Counted from the first letter of the stretch, positions 11,979 to 23,461 are shown. The stretch is 64,000 nt of DNA from Podospora comata (GCA_017354895.1 CP071493.1:8432001-8496000); one strand, 5' to 3'. Numbers and translations: made by a program. The notes: generated from the letters alone by a model not told the origin.

Positions 11979-13948
11979 GAAGACGCAGGTTGACGCTGGT
12001 TGTTGTTTACTTGTTTACGTGGGGAAGATGGGAACTATGCGGCAGCGCAGCCAACCATCAGTCAGCGACAAATGACACCCGCCGGGCGCGTTTATGACGG
12101 GCAAAGATTCAAACTCAGGGCAGGTTGGGAACGAGGTCCCGAAAGGAAAGCTGCGAGCTGGCTTGTTATTATTATGAGTCCAGCTCGCGCTGGACGAATG
12201 GATGGGTAGTGTGCACCGTTGGGCTCACGCCTGCAATTCGATGATTCGACAGCAGTTGGGTTGAAAGAAAAGAACGGCAGCCATGTGCGTGAGGGGAAAG
12301 GGGCACAGCCGTGGGGTTTCTTCATTTTTAGAATGTCACTGGAGGTATGGTGAGGTCGGAATTGAGTGCTGATGGTTCTGGCCTCGTTCGTTCCACTTTG
12401 AGAGTGGGAGACGGCGACATGGTTGACTTCGTGGTTCCAATGGGCAACCGCTGCGGCTTCCATGTTACAGGGATGATGGATGGCTCAACCGGCAGATTGC
12501 TTCTCCGACACGTTGTCAAGTGAGCTTGCCCTGCCCAAACTGGTTCGCAGCTGGATTCAAAGTATCCAGAGGTTGCCCCATCCTCTTCCCACAACCGCAT
12601 CATTCTCCCATTGACAAATCCCATTGCTTGAAAAGATGTGAGTAACGGTCACGTCCAACCCAGCCGAGCCATGCATCCTCTGCACATATCTACCTAACGT
12701 CCCCCGCGCTCGAACACAGTTCAGATACGCCCATAGACGCCTAATAATGAAGACACCCTCCCCGTTTGCTTCGATTTTGGGCTAACCTGCATTTCAGATT
12801 ACATGATTGGTACGTTGCGATTATGAGGTCCAATCAAGACATGAGCGCGAAAGTACAGGTGTCAGTCGAGTACATGCCGCACCACACCATGGACCAGGAC
12901 TTGAGAATCGGGGTGGAAGACCATGCTTGTCTCCGATTGAGAGCACTCAGAGACGCGCCCAATTGGCCTGTCTGAAGAGTGTACTGTAGTATGTGGTCTG
13001 CCATACCCTCCATCTCTCAAGAATGCTTCATGTCCCTTATTCAGCTGGCATCCGTGAGTCAGGCTTGCCAATATCTGGTCACCTGACTAGGATCTCATAA
13101 ACCTCCTCTTATGGCATCGTCTTTGGAAGAAATTCCGGCAGGGGGATGCTTTTGATGTGCGGGGTTATGCTGTAAGGAACATCGCCATGGTTGGTTGCAT
13201 CCACATACAATAGGCCCGGGGCTCGAGGCTGTATTCCTAAAGTCCTTTCGGGCCATGACCAAAGGGTGAAGTGATGGTATCGGGGGATACCACCGGTCTA
13301 CCTATCCTTGTGGCGGTAGTTTACACCAAGCTAATGTCGTCAATTGCCGTCGGTGTCAGGTACTTGTTGAATATCTACCGAGCACCTTCAAATCCATTCT
13401 GCATCTAGATGCCCAGAACAGCAGAACTGTACCGGAGCTGATATGGGCCGGGAAACAGGAAGGCTGCCAGCAGGTCCATCGGGTAATGCTTTCGATATGA
13501 ATCTTGTTTTTACTCTGCTTACTGTTCTCTTTTTTCTCCTTTCAGACTCATTACAATCCCTAACTAAACCTGTGGACAAGTTGGAGGCGTTGCTTCAGAG
13601 AGAACCCAATAAGAAGATGTTGGATCAGGATCCGGGATCGGCAGCCAACGGGGATACCCTGGTCTTAGCGCCCCCAAGCGCAACCGCGCCCACTGGAAAT
13701 GCCCCGCGCCATGATAAGATAAGCACCCCCACTGTCCATGATAACTCCAGTAATGGGGGGGGCGATTTCTAATCAACTCGATTTTCAACTCCTGCCGGCG
13801 CATGCAAGAAACTACCATTCACACACCATCAGCAATCCTCACGTTGTCGCTTCACGTCGTGTGATACTCTACATTCATACTCTTCCTCACCAAAGACACA
13901 TACCGCAGGCGCGCGCACCCCAGCACGATCTACACACCCGCGAACACG
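11979..13948. other. Divergent region between the Ecm11-domain gene and nbp35
   Basis: No supported gene in 2 kb. One small frame with a hydrophobic start at 13497-13772 is listed separately as doubtful. The rest is without coding character on either strand, and I see no tRNA-like fold or repeat. Confidence 0.45.
13497..13772 (+). CDS. Doubtful small secreted protein
   Basis: A Met-initiated frame of 91 residues begins with a signal-peptide-like stretch (MNLVFTLLTVLFFLLSDSLQS is the hydrophobic start, read to residue 20). A Pro/Ser/Asn-rich tail without cysteines follows. It lies 176 bp upstream of the nbp35 start on the same strand, so it could be a chance frame in the nbp35 leader or promoter. 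I do not recognise it. Low confidence. Confidence 0.18.
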   Translation: MNLVFTLLTVLFFLLSDSLQSLTKPVDKLEALLQREPNKKMLDQDPGSAANGDTLVLAPPSATAPTGNAPRHDKISTPTVHDNSSNGGGDF

Positions 13949-14992
13949 ATGGCGCCATCTTTGGAAGCGCCCGACGACGAGGTCAGGGATGTTCTAGCCA
14001 ACCCTCTCAAAAAGAAGCCAGACCTTGTCGCGCCAGAACCAGAACACTGCCCGGGACCCGAGTCCGAGCAAGCGGGCACTGCAGACTCGTGCGCCGGCTG
14101 CCCCAACCAGCAAATATGCGCCTCCGCTCCGAAAGGTCCCGATCCAGACCTCCCCCTGATCACAGCCCGTCTGGCAGATGTGAAGCACAAGATATTGGTG
14201 TTGAGCGGCAAGGGAGGAGTAGGGAAATCGACGCTCACGGTACAACTCGCGCATGCGTTCGCGACAAACCCCGATACAACAGTGGGCGTGATGGATACGG
14301 ACATTTGCGGGCCAAGTATACCAAAGATGTTGGGGGTGGAAACGGAGACGATCCACACCAGCAATGCCGGTTGGGAGCCAGTATGGGCGATGGACAACTT
14401 GGCCGTCATGTCTATTCAGTTCCTGCTGCCGAACCGGGATGATGCGATTATCTGGCGAGGGCCGAAAAAGAACGGCCTGATCAAGCAATTCTTAAAAGAT
14501 GTCCAGTGGGGAGAGTTGGACTTTCTCTTGGTCGATACCCCTCCGGGGACAAGTGACGAGCATCTCAGTGTCAACACATTCTTAAAGGAAAGCAAGATCG
14601 AAGGAGCGGTAGTGGTGACCACGCCGCAGGAGGTGGCCTTGTTGGATGTGAGAAAGGAGATTGATTTTTGCAGAAAGGCCGGGATCAGGATATTAGGAAT
14701 TGTGGAAAATATGAGCTTGTTTGTGTGCCCAGGCTGCAAGCATGAGAGCAAAATCTTTCTCGACCACACCGGAGGAGGCCGAGGACTGGCAGAAGAGTTG
14801 GGCATTCCATTCTTGGGGAGCGTACCCCTAGACCCAAGGATAGGGATCGCCTGCGACTATGGGGAGAGCTTCTTTGACTCGTTCCCCGACAGCTCGGCCT
14901 GCAAGGCGCTGAAGGGGGTGGTCAAGGGGCTGGTAGAACAAATTGGGCTAGATCCTGAGGTGCTGTTGCCGGAAGGGGATGGCAGTAGCTAA
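13949..14992 (+). CDS. nbp35: Cytosolic Fe-S cluster assembly scaffold ATPase Nbp35
   Basis: P-loop NTPase of the Mrp/Nbp35 family that, with Cfd1, builds [4Fe-4S] clusters in the cytosol for cytosolic and nuclear proteins. Intronless, 347 residues, normal for the family. The N-terminal ferredoxin-like cysteines are at about 34, 48, 51 and 57, in the C-X13-C-X2-C-X5-C spacing that distinguishes Nbp35 from Cfd1. The deviant Walker [11 protein letters not shown] is at about 87-95, [10 protein letters not shown] follows, then [10 protein letters not shown]. The conserved CPGC pair that binds the bridging cluster lies near residue 260. The first Met fits the family start. Confidence 0.97.
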   Translation: MAPSLEAPDDEVRDVLANPLKKKPDLVAPEPEHCPGPESEQAGTADSCAGCPNQQICASAPKGPDPDLPLITARLADVKHKILVLSGKGGVGKSTLTVQLAHAFATNPDTTVGVMDTDICGPSIPKMLGVETETIHTSNAGWEPVWAMDNLAVMSIQFLLPNRDDAIIWRGPKKNGLIKQFLKDVQWGELDFLLVDTPPGTSDEHLSVNTFLKESKIEGAVVVTTPQEVALLDVRKEIDFCRKAGIRILGIVENMSLFVCPGCKHESKIFLDHTGGGRGLAEELGIPFLGSVPLDPRIGIACDYGESFFDSFPDSSACKALKGVVKGLVEQIGLDPEVLLPEGDGSS

Positions 14993-15211
14993 GAGACAAT
15001 ACTTTTCCTTGTTGTCGGCACTGTAAATCTATACAGCATCTGTGTGTAGTTAGATAACCGGCACCTACTTTGGATAGAATTCATGTAGAACAACCTTGAT
15101 ACCCATATGTCAGAGGCATACAAAATTCATAATTTGCTACAACCCTGAATGAAGACTATGACATGTTTAAGCCCATGACCCTTCCAACGCCAGTTCTAAA
15201 ACATCCGCATG

Positions 15212-15817
15212 TTAGGCACCGAGTTTTTCCGGGATCTCCTCCAGCTCCTCTGGGGTCTCTAGATCCAAGATCTTGGTGACTTCGCTCGTGTTTCGCATGA
15301 GCTCCTTGGCACCGGCGTACAGCATCCTCAGCTCGCTGTTGCATGTGGTGGGCATGTAGTAAATCATGACGTATGGTACGGATAATCTCCCGGATGGCTA
15401 AATATGTATGGTTAGCATATCGGACATATGCTTGATGGAATCACAAGTATGTGGTGTTTGGGAGGCCCATACAAGAGTTAGAGGGTAGCTCAGGAGGATG
15501 AATCGGGGAGAGTGGTCAGGGAGGTCATCGGCGATTTCATCGAGGGATTTGTAGACTGTGCCATCTTCATCTTGGCGAATCTCCTTGGTCTGTTTGTCGA
15601 TGAAGTCTAATGTGCTCGATCAGCAAAATTGCGTGGCACCGTGCGAGATCAGGGAAGATGTACATATCACGGCCTGAGGGTCATTGGAGCGTGAGGTGCT
15701 GAGGCGGAATTTGCGCAGATGCTGTTTTGTTGAGTCGGAGAAGGTATAGAGTGAGGAAGACTGTGCTCATTTATGATAAGCTACGAACTAACGACATATT
15801 TTACACGAAGCCATCAT
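15212..15817 (-). CDS. gmf1: Glia maturation factor homologue (ADF-H domain, Arp2/3 debranching)
   Basis: Small actin-depolymerising-factor-homology protein. GMF proteins bind Arp2/3 complex and prune actin branches. Four exons, read by hand: 15805-15817, 15664-15765, 15473-15606 and 15212-15397, giving 143 or 144 residues (Met at 15817 or 15814). Recognisable segments are LYTFSDSTKQHLRKFRLSTS, NDPQAVIYFIDKQT, DLPDHSPRFILLSYPL, SVPYVMIYYMPTTC and the C-terminal LDLETPEELEEIPEKLG. The first intron would be only 39 nt, with donor GTAAAA, so the tiny first exon is the weak point; the remaining three exons are firm. The length matches the usual 140-145 residues of GMF. Confidence 0.88.
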
Positions 15818-16370
15818 GAGGGCATGAGAGATAGGGGCCCGGGTAGGTAATAGAGGAGGGGTAGGTACCATCTTGCCGGCTTGGTTGAGCGTGTAGTGAT
15901 GAGAATGAAGCTGAGATCAGCAAGTGACTTATAAAAGACGCTTCCTGTGACCAAGGGCGACAGCAGTGGTGGTGAGAACGCGTGGGGTGCTCAAGGGAGG
16001 TTGAGTTGAGCCTCAGTGGAGCTCACATGCATGAGATACCAGTGCCCCGCACTACGGTCCGCACTCAGCTGCCTTAAGTAAGCCCCGCTTTATTGGGAAT
16101 CAATAAACCGCCAGTGGACGTCACTTGCAGGTTTGTAGCCGACTCCATCTTTCTTAACAGGGCCTCCCCCCAGAGAGCTTATCCAGTCTTGGAATTGTGA
16201 ACCTATTCCCGAGGTCATCCGTAACTGAGATTCCGATCCTCTGTGCTGGTCAGACGTTCCAAAATCGGAAGCAATCCTCCCTGCTATTGGCCACAGACAA
16301 TCACCCACTCCGTGCGGCGTACCTTGCTCGCTTTACCAATTCACAATCTCTTGTCCTTGAACTAATCACC
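15818..16370. other. Divergent promoter region of gmf1 and the MoCF-binding-domain gene
   Basis: No gene seen. Separates two divergently transcribed genes and probably holds both promoters. Confidence 0.5.
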
Positions 16371-17686
16371 ATGTTCTCCCGTCTCAATCAAGTTGCAAGG
16401 CATCTTTTACGTCCAATGCCAAACTACGGTCATACATCTGCTGCTGCTTCGTCGGTATCGAAACGCAGTCTGTCTGACTACCGATATAGCAGTCTCGATG
16501 CCTCAGAACGCCAAAAGAAGAATATCGTCACAGGGGCATGTCTGATAATAGGGAACGAAATTTTGAATGGGAAGGTATTTGAACCAGTCGTTTACTTCTT
16601 TGCATCTGTTCAGCACGCAGCGGCCGTCGATAGCTGACATATTCGATATGTGTACAGACCAAGGAGGTAGGCTTCCCCAAACATGCTCAGGCATATTTTC
16701 GAGACTAACCTCCATATTGACAGGCTAACTCACATTACCTTGCAAAATGGTGTTTCTCCTTAGGCATTGTATGTCGCCCATCTTCTCTACTCGACCCATA
16801 CTTACACCGTTATCTCAGAGCCTCCAGAGAATAGACATCATTCCTGACGTGGAGTACGATATTATTGAAGCGGTGAGACGACTGAGCCATAACTATGATA
16901 TTGTCGTCACCTCGGGCGGTATTGGCCCGACACACGATGACATAACCTACGAGTCCATCGCCAAGGCCTTTCACCTGCCCCTCGTGCTTCACGGAGAAGC
17001 TTACTCTCTCATGAAGAAAAAGACGGCCGAGCACAGGGATCCGGTACGGGCTGCCTTCAACTTTGACGTTCCGTCCAAAGAGCTTGATGGAAAAAAGAAA
17101 ATGGTCTTGCTGCCTCATGACTCTAGTCGTCCGGTGGAGGATCAGGCGATTCTCGCCTGCCGAGACAAGTATTGGGTTCCTGTCTCAGTTGTCAATGGAA
17201 ATGTATACATTCTGCCAGGCATACCTGAACTCTGTACTCACCGCCCTGTCCTGTTTTCGCGACACTCATGTACTAACTAAAAGCACAGTTAAGCACCTTT
17301 TGGACGGCCTTACACGGCACATCAAGCCTCGAGTGCAGAGCAATGGCAAAATCCGCGTGACCATCAAGACCCTTCAACCGGAGAGCCAAATGGCGGATTA
17401 CCTGACTGGCCTGGCAAAGAGGATGGCGCCAAAGGATATAGATGTTGGAAGTTACCCCAAGTTTCAGGTTGAGAATACGGTTGTGCTTGTTGGCGAGTAT
17501 GTGCAGCTCCCCTGTTGGCGGTTGTGAGAAGAACGGTACTGACAAGACAGCAGGGACCGAGCCGAGCTTGAGACAGTTATTCCCGAGATATTGGAGAATC
17601 TGGAAGGGACTCTGGTGAGCATCGAAATGCCCGAGAACCCCGATGGAGAGACGGAGGTTAAGGCTCCAGGTGGCGAAGAAAGCTGA
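16371..17686 (+). CDS. CinA-like molybdopterin-binding-domain protein
   Basis: Member of the MoCF-binding (MoaB/Mog/CinA) fold. The domain is found in CinA nicotinamide-nucleotide enzymes and fused to FAD synthetase in animals; the activity of the stand-alone fungal protein is not settled. Six exons (16371-16574, 16658-16666, 16724-16768, 16819-17233, 17289-17496, 17554-17686) give 337 residues. Motifs: GNEILNGK ending exon 1, TKE in the 9-nt second exon, ANSHYLAKWCFSLGI in exon 3, then VVTSGGIGPTHDD and LPGIPELF. A 40-residue Ser/Arg-rich N-terminus could be a mitochondrial presequence. The micro-exon is required to complete the conserved GKT-K/E-ANS segment. Family call is firm; function is not. 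Confidence 0.88.
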
Positions 17687-18327
17687 GAGTCCGATGTAAG
17701 TCACTGGTGTATTGGCCTATGGAGTTGGGTGGTTCATGGTACCTGTGGCAGGGCCAAGCCATGTATTTTCAAGTCTGGCTTCGAATGATTTGTACTCCAA
17801 TGGAAAGAATCATGGTCTTGCGCCTCAAAGTTTCATTGCTTTCGAAGGGGTATGAGACAGCAGAAGAGCCTCAGAAGATCCAGGGCAGCTGTACAGTACC
17901 AACACTGGGCAACTGCGCGTGGCGTGCATCAGGGCTGCCAGGCTCATCGAAAAACGTGGGGTGACGAGCGGAAAGAGGAAAGGAGAAATGAAAGGGGGGA
18001 CGCCACTCAACCGAACCCCTTCCACACGCATTCTAGAAAAGTTCCAGAAGAATTTTTCACAGGCTACATTAGTACAACATGGGACGCTCCAAGCGAAATG
18101 TCATTGTGAAGCGATACGTCTTTGCCCTAGAGCGGATCGGATCAGTTATAACTAAACATTCGATATTGGTGGTTGCTTCGATCGGCCAGGAGTCCACCGA
18201 GGGCTTTCATGGATGCTTTACGTATCAAGCGGGCTATGAAGACAGAACCATGCGTACGGAGTAAGTGGTTGGCGCCTGGTGATGATGTTGAGATGAACTG
18301 CGGGTTGGCCAACAATTTCGGTGGTGA

Positions 18328-18559
18328 GGACCCACGCTGTGGACAGAAGAACTAGACACCAGAATATCAAAGGCTCAACACACCCCTCAACTATGATTTA
18401 AAGTCTCTGGACAATCTTTAAATGCTGATTACTTTCTATTCAAAACATTTGAACTATCTTTGAAGTCTCATTACCTATTCAAATACCCAGAAACTATCTG
18501 TAAACGGTTTTATTATTCCCAGGAGCAGTCTCTAACTTTCTTGTCCACAGCGTGGGACC
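18328..18559. mobile_element. MITE-like element with terminal inverted repeats
   Basis: About 232 bp bounded by inverted repeats. The left end starts GGACCCACGCTGTGGACAG; the right end, read on the minus strand, starts GGTCCCACGCTGTGGACAAG. Similarity weakens but extends to roughly 28 bp on each side (to 18355 and from 18529). The interior is AT-rich compared with its surroundings and has no coding capacity, as expected of a non-autonomous DNA transposon. I cannot see a clean target-site duplication, so the superfamily is not assigned. The ends are well preserved, so it may be fairly young. Confidence 0.6.
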
Positions 18560-20882
18560 CTGACGATGTTGAACTTCTTGTCTCCACTGCCCCACCTACC
18601 TTATCTCGCTAGCTTAGAGCTTGGACCAGGGTTGGTTTTGGAGGGGTCAATATTCAAGGTAGATCCAGGTTCTGTTTGACCCAAGATGACGAGAAGGTAT
18701 ATAAGTATCCTGACTTTACACTCAAGAGAGTGTCCTACTGCCATCTGTATTTCTTCAGGGCCACTTGAATCAACTGCCTTTCGCGGGGTAGCTGCTCCGA
18801 GTCACTGGAACCGATGGCAGGTCGACCGATGAATGAACAGAACCCGAGAAACCTTCCCGAAGCGGTTATATAAAAATGTGGGGATTATCACTTGAGACCA
18901 CGCCCACCCACTTCCCGCCCCGTCCTGGTTCCAACGGGCGATCCATTTGCAGCATCAGAGACCCCAAATCTCTTTGATGGTTTTCGATTCTCGGCCAGCA
19001 AAGGCAGAGCTGCGGCACAGCGCAACGCAAGGGAATATAATCACTGGTGCCACCCACTGCAGGAGGCACAATGCTGAAAGTCAAGTCAAGGTGCCTGCTG
19101 CAAGTTGGAGTTGCTTTGGAGGGGATTGGGACACGATGAGACACTGGTTACAATGTTATCCCAGGTTGTTTTGTGTCTAGCAAGCACATCGCCCTAAGTA
19201 AACAGGCAATTCCATGAGCATCAAACTTTTCCGTCCGTAGTCGCAGTCAAGTCGGACTTTGCAAATCCCACCGAAAATCAGTTGCCAGTGAGATTTGTAG
19301 TGTACATCGCTGAAAACGGCAGCAATTCCTGACTGACTAGTTCGCGGGGTTGGGCCAGGGCCTGGGTTAATTTGCCAAATGTAGAAAAGAAGCCGGGGGG
19401 GGGATTGACGGGCCAAGGAGGACGATTCTCTGTCGGTGTGTGAACTGAGGGCGGGCAGATGGATGACTGAAGAGAAACATTTTGAACATACCATGTGGTA
19501 GGACAATCTTGACCTGACGGCCGGAAGAAACTCGAGCGGGCAAAAACCCAGGTTTTGCCAGCTTGTGGAACTAACTTCAAACACCACGTTGCGGCACGTT
19601 GTTGACCTGCAGCCGCAGGAAGGATGGGAGTCTGCCAGAGCCTAACGAGACAGGACCGCTCACACAGTGCGTGCTGTTGTTAAGATGCACGCCGAAGCTC
19701 ATCCGCCCTCGGAGATCACAAGGTTGACGGCTCTGGGCAGTCTGATCGAATGCAAGGGAAGAATACATCTTTACGGGGCTCAGCGACGTCTTCTAGAAAT
19801 AACGTTGCAACCCACTTCCTGTGGCCACTTTGCAGGCTGGCATTCTCAACGACCCAGATGGAAATGCTGGGTATATTTTCGTTCCAGCTGTAAGACATGA
19901 GGCGACAAGGCTCACTGACTCTCGGGCTCTTTTCAGCCCTATATGCCTAGAGCTGGGGCTTTTGCTAGTACATAGATGTCAGTGACGAGAATGGCCATCC
20001 AACCACAGAGGCTTCCCTCCAATACTTGCCGTGTCTACGAGAAAAACTCAACACTAGCTAATCTCTACTGTACTGCGTCAAATTGTGCAGGGCTAGCCAC
20101 TGGAAAATCGAGAGTTGTGACTCGCGAATCGGAACTGAGAATAACCGGTTATCGACATGGTGTGCAACCATTCCTGGCTTTTTCAAACCTTTTGTGGGAT
20201 GATGGTGAGGGGGAGACATCGTAAGTTGGCTCTTTGATTTCATATTTTGCCGTCAAGGAAGTTGCTTGCTAGAGGGCCAGGGGCGCTTATTCCTACCGCC
20301 AGTGTGGGACCGCAAATGGCGTCAACGTTCTCTACTTGTGTGATGCTAGTCTAAACTTCAGGGGCATTATTGCAAACAGAATCCATACTCACGATAGGAG
20401 ATCTGCAATTGCTGGGAGTATTAGGTCAGACAGCTTTTCTTCATACAATGTGAAGAGATCAAGACGAACTATATCATAGCGCTTGTCATCACAGTGTGAG
20501 GGCGGCCGATACTGGACGCAACAAGGCATGACCAATTTGAACCGTTCGCCCAAAAAGGACAAGGCGAGTTAACCGGGGTGGTCTTGGACTGTTCTGACCC
20601 TTGCACGGCACCATCGCTCAAGCACTCACTTCGCCAATCAGAAGACGCGAACGCCTCCAGCCCACCCTATCAAGTCGCCCCCAGGGGAAGGCACACGGAC
20701 CCTTCCTTTTTCTTTGCTTCTTAGAGCGGTCCTTTCGTCCAGGCGCTGTTGCTTTTTCTTTTGTGCCCGCTCCATTGCCCGCCGTGCCTCTGCCTCTCTT
20801 CTTTTTACCTGGTTCCGAAACCTGCTGAGGTTGCTTGTCCTTTATGATCTTGATTCAGCTGCCCAAAATCTTAAAGATCACC

Positions 20883-21140
20883 TCAATACGCGTTGAAAAT
20901 CTCGTCGTCTGACAAAACAAACCGCCCGGCCACGCGCAGCGCAAAGCAGCTTGAGCCAACCGCTAACACCATAGCACCAGCCAGTAGCAACCCCAGGCCC
21001 CCATTGCCGATCCCCACTCCAGGGGCGCTCCCATTAATTCGCCGGGCACAACAGCAACTGTTTTCTCCAGCAGTGCTACATCTTTCAATCCAGTCCACCT
21101 CCTGGGATCCCCTTTCCAGCGCAAACCGCGAATATCCCAC
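20883..21140 (-). CDS. Doubtful small membrane protein divergent from ras1
   Basis: Met-initiated frame of 85 residues with one strong hydrophobic stretch (GLGLLLAGAMVLAVGSSCFA, about residues 48-67) followed by VAGRFVLSDDEIFNAY. A lysine/arginine-rich frame lies further downstream on the same strand (about 20650-20840), but I found no in-phase splice joining the two. It starts 180 bp from the ras1 start in the opposite direction, so it may be chance coding in ras1 promoter DNA. Not recognised. Confidence 0.2.
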   Translation of the reverse strand: MGYSRFALERGSQEVDWIERCSTAGENSCCCARRINGSAPGVGIGNGGLGLLLAGAMVLAVGSSCFALRVAGRFVLSDDEIFNAY

Positions 21141-21320
21141 GACGGTCTGCTCGACTCCGTAGCCCGAGAAAGCAGCGCCCCGTAATTTCGACCTATTCTC
21201 TTGAGAGCTTCCGCCCTGGCATCTTTTGAAAGCTCAATCCCCGACGCCCGTACCGCGTGATCCAGACCTCCTGTTATCGGTGTCGCTCCATCTTCTCTCC
21301 AGCACCCTCAGTCCACAGCA

Positions 21321-22202
21321 ATGGCTTCCAAGGTTGGTTCTTTCAATTCTGTTGAGATGGCGAGCAGCGCGCTTCAACTGCGATGATCTTGTTTGGGTTA
21401 ATAAATTGGTTGCTGACGTCGCGCTTTTGGTTGCTTAGTTTACTCGAGAGTACAAGCTCGTCGTGGTCGGCGGCGGCGGTGTCGGCAAGTCCTGCCTCAC
21501 AATCCAGCTTATCCAATCGCACTTCGTCGACGAATATGATCCAACTATTGAGGGTGCGCATACTCATTTCATTTTTCCGCATCCAGTTGATGACCGCGAC
21601 CAGGTCGACTAACTGCGGCGTTGCAGATTCGTATCGCAAGCAGTGCATCGTTGATGATGAAGTCGCGCTGCTCGATGTCCTCGATACCGCCGGCCAGGAG
21701 GAGTACTCTGCGATGAGAGAGCAGTACATGCGTACCGGCGAAGGGTTCCTGCTCGTGTATTCCATCACATCCCGCGAAAGCTTCGAAGAGATAAGAACCT
21801 TCCAGCAGCAGATCCTTCGCGTAAAGGACAAGGACATCTTTCCCATGGTTGTGGTAGGAAACAAGGTCGATTTGGCTAGTGAGCGCAAGGTGCCGCAAGA
21901 GGGTATGTTTGCAAGATTCATGTGTGGTGTTTGAATACATGTATTGACTTGCTTTCACAGAGGGCGAGGCTCTTGCTCGCGAGTTCCGTTGCAAGTTCCT
22001 CGAGACTTCAGCAAAGACCAACACAAACGTCGAGCAAGCTTTCTACGAGGTTGTTCGCGCCATCAGACGGTACAACCGTGAGATGCAAGGAGGCACAGCT
22101 TCGGGCAGCGGCCTCTCCCACAACAGCCAAGGCATGGGCAAGATTGATGTCGGTGAGGATGACGCCCAGGCGGGCTGCTGCGCCAAGTGCATCCTCATGT
22201 AA
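21321..22202 (+). CDS. ras1: Ras1 small GTPase
   Basis: Membrane-anchored signalling GTPase of the Ras subfamily, controlling growth, polarity and development in filamentous fungi. Four exons (21321-21332, 21439-21553, 21627-21902, 21961-22202) give 214 residues. The first exon encodes only MASK. G1 reads GGGGVGKS, with Gly at the position equivalent to human 12. The effector loop is [14 protein letters not shown]3 is [20 protein letters not shown] with the catalytic Gln present, then NKVD and ETSAK. The C-terminus GCCAKCILM has a CaaX box plus nearby cysteines for farnesylation and palmitoylation. The effector loop and [13 protein letters not shown] separate it from Rap/Krev and Ras2-type proteins. 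No hallmark residue is missing. Confidence 0.96.
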
Positions 22203-23461
22203 ATGGGACGCCGCAGAAGACAGACACACTGCCGGTCTCTGGGGAGACCTTATATAACGGCTAATAATGCATCGGGGAATGGAGTTGGTGGGGCTTAAGG
22301 CAGATGCCATGGCCTTTCGGGACGGAATCTACACATTGGTGGACGGGTATCCAAGTCATAATGACTTTGATGATGCCCATTTTCGGCCATCCAGAGATGA
22401 CATGCTTGATGTTGCTGATGCTGAAGGGGTGGGCGCAAAATCTCTTTTCGAACCCACATTGCGGTCTTCTTGTTGTTTTTGTTTTGGGAGTTATTTGAAC
22501 TAAACCTGGCGATCCTATTTGGGTTTTTCTGCTCTCAGACACTTTTGTAATTCTTGCTTCTATCTTTCTTACATCTCATTTTTCATGCCAGCGGCGGTCA
22601 GTGGTCAAAATGGGTTATCTGTTTACCTTAGCGTGTAGGTAGTTTATGGTGAGAGAATGTGATGATGTTGTGTTGTTGCCACCGGATTACGCGCCCTTCA
22701 AGGCCCCAAGACTACACGTATCCATCGATCAACAGTGATCATTGTCGGCGCGAGGCGAGTTCGGTTCAGCTCCGGCCCTACCTGCAACGCAGTGTTGGGA
22801 TTCTGATTGGTATTGTTTCCTTCGAGAGACCAAACCAGCTTGGCCTACCTTGAGCCTGAGTTGCTTCAGTCCTGGCATTACCGGCATGTTGGTCCTCTCG
22901 CGATAGCTGGCAAGAAGATGGAGGGGAACTCTGTCTGTTACACCGCATGAGGCCGTGATACGGTTCCTAGTGATCCATCTATCCTCGCGTGCGCCTTCTC
23001 TCAATAGCTCGCACAAGATTATAGCTAGGAGTCGGATAGAGAACAAGATAAGGCGGAGGGGATAAGCCCACGCCGCATCTCCCTCTCACGCACAGGTCTA
23101 AACTTACCAACCAATAATTGCATGGTACCGAACCACCATCGGCTTCCTTTTGGAGCTCCTTGGCTAGGGTAACTGCGATGCATATCTGACCGGCATATGC
23201 CGAGCTGAGATCTGATATAAGAGCACCCAACACCAACCGTGCCTCTCTGCATTCCCAAATCTGGTGCCCACATGTGCCGAAGAACCGACCGAGCGTAGCT
23301 TTTGCCATCATTTATCACCCACAAAAGTTCTCTCGGAGCTGGCTCATAATGACAAGACATTAGCGGTTCTGGGTTAGGGTTATCCTCCCCAAGCAACCCT
23401 GAACCCCCGTCGTCACCTCGCAAACACCTCTTCATTGCCCGATGTTTTTCTGAGGGCTACC
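22203..23461. other. Gene-free stretch downstream of ras1
   Basis: No gene seen. The first few hundred bases are probably the ras1 3' untranslated region. The right part leads into the next plus-strand gene and holds one telomere-like GGGTTAGGGTTA near 23370. Confidence 0.5.

Larger units (their letters stand above)
17687..21320. other. Long gene-free stretch upstream of ras1
   Basis: 3.6 kb without a supported gene. It holds a short inverted-repeat element (listed separately) near 18328-18559. The open frames here are short and lack protein character, apart from a doubtful hydrophobic frame on the minus strand at 20883-21140. The last few hundred bases before 21321 are pyrimidine-rich and probably belong to the ras1 promoter and leader. 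Confidence 0.5.
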
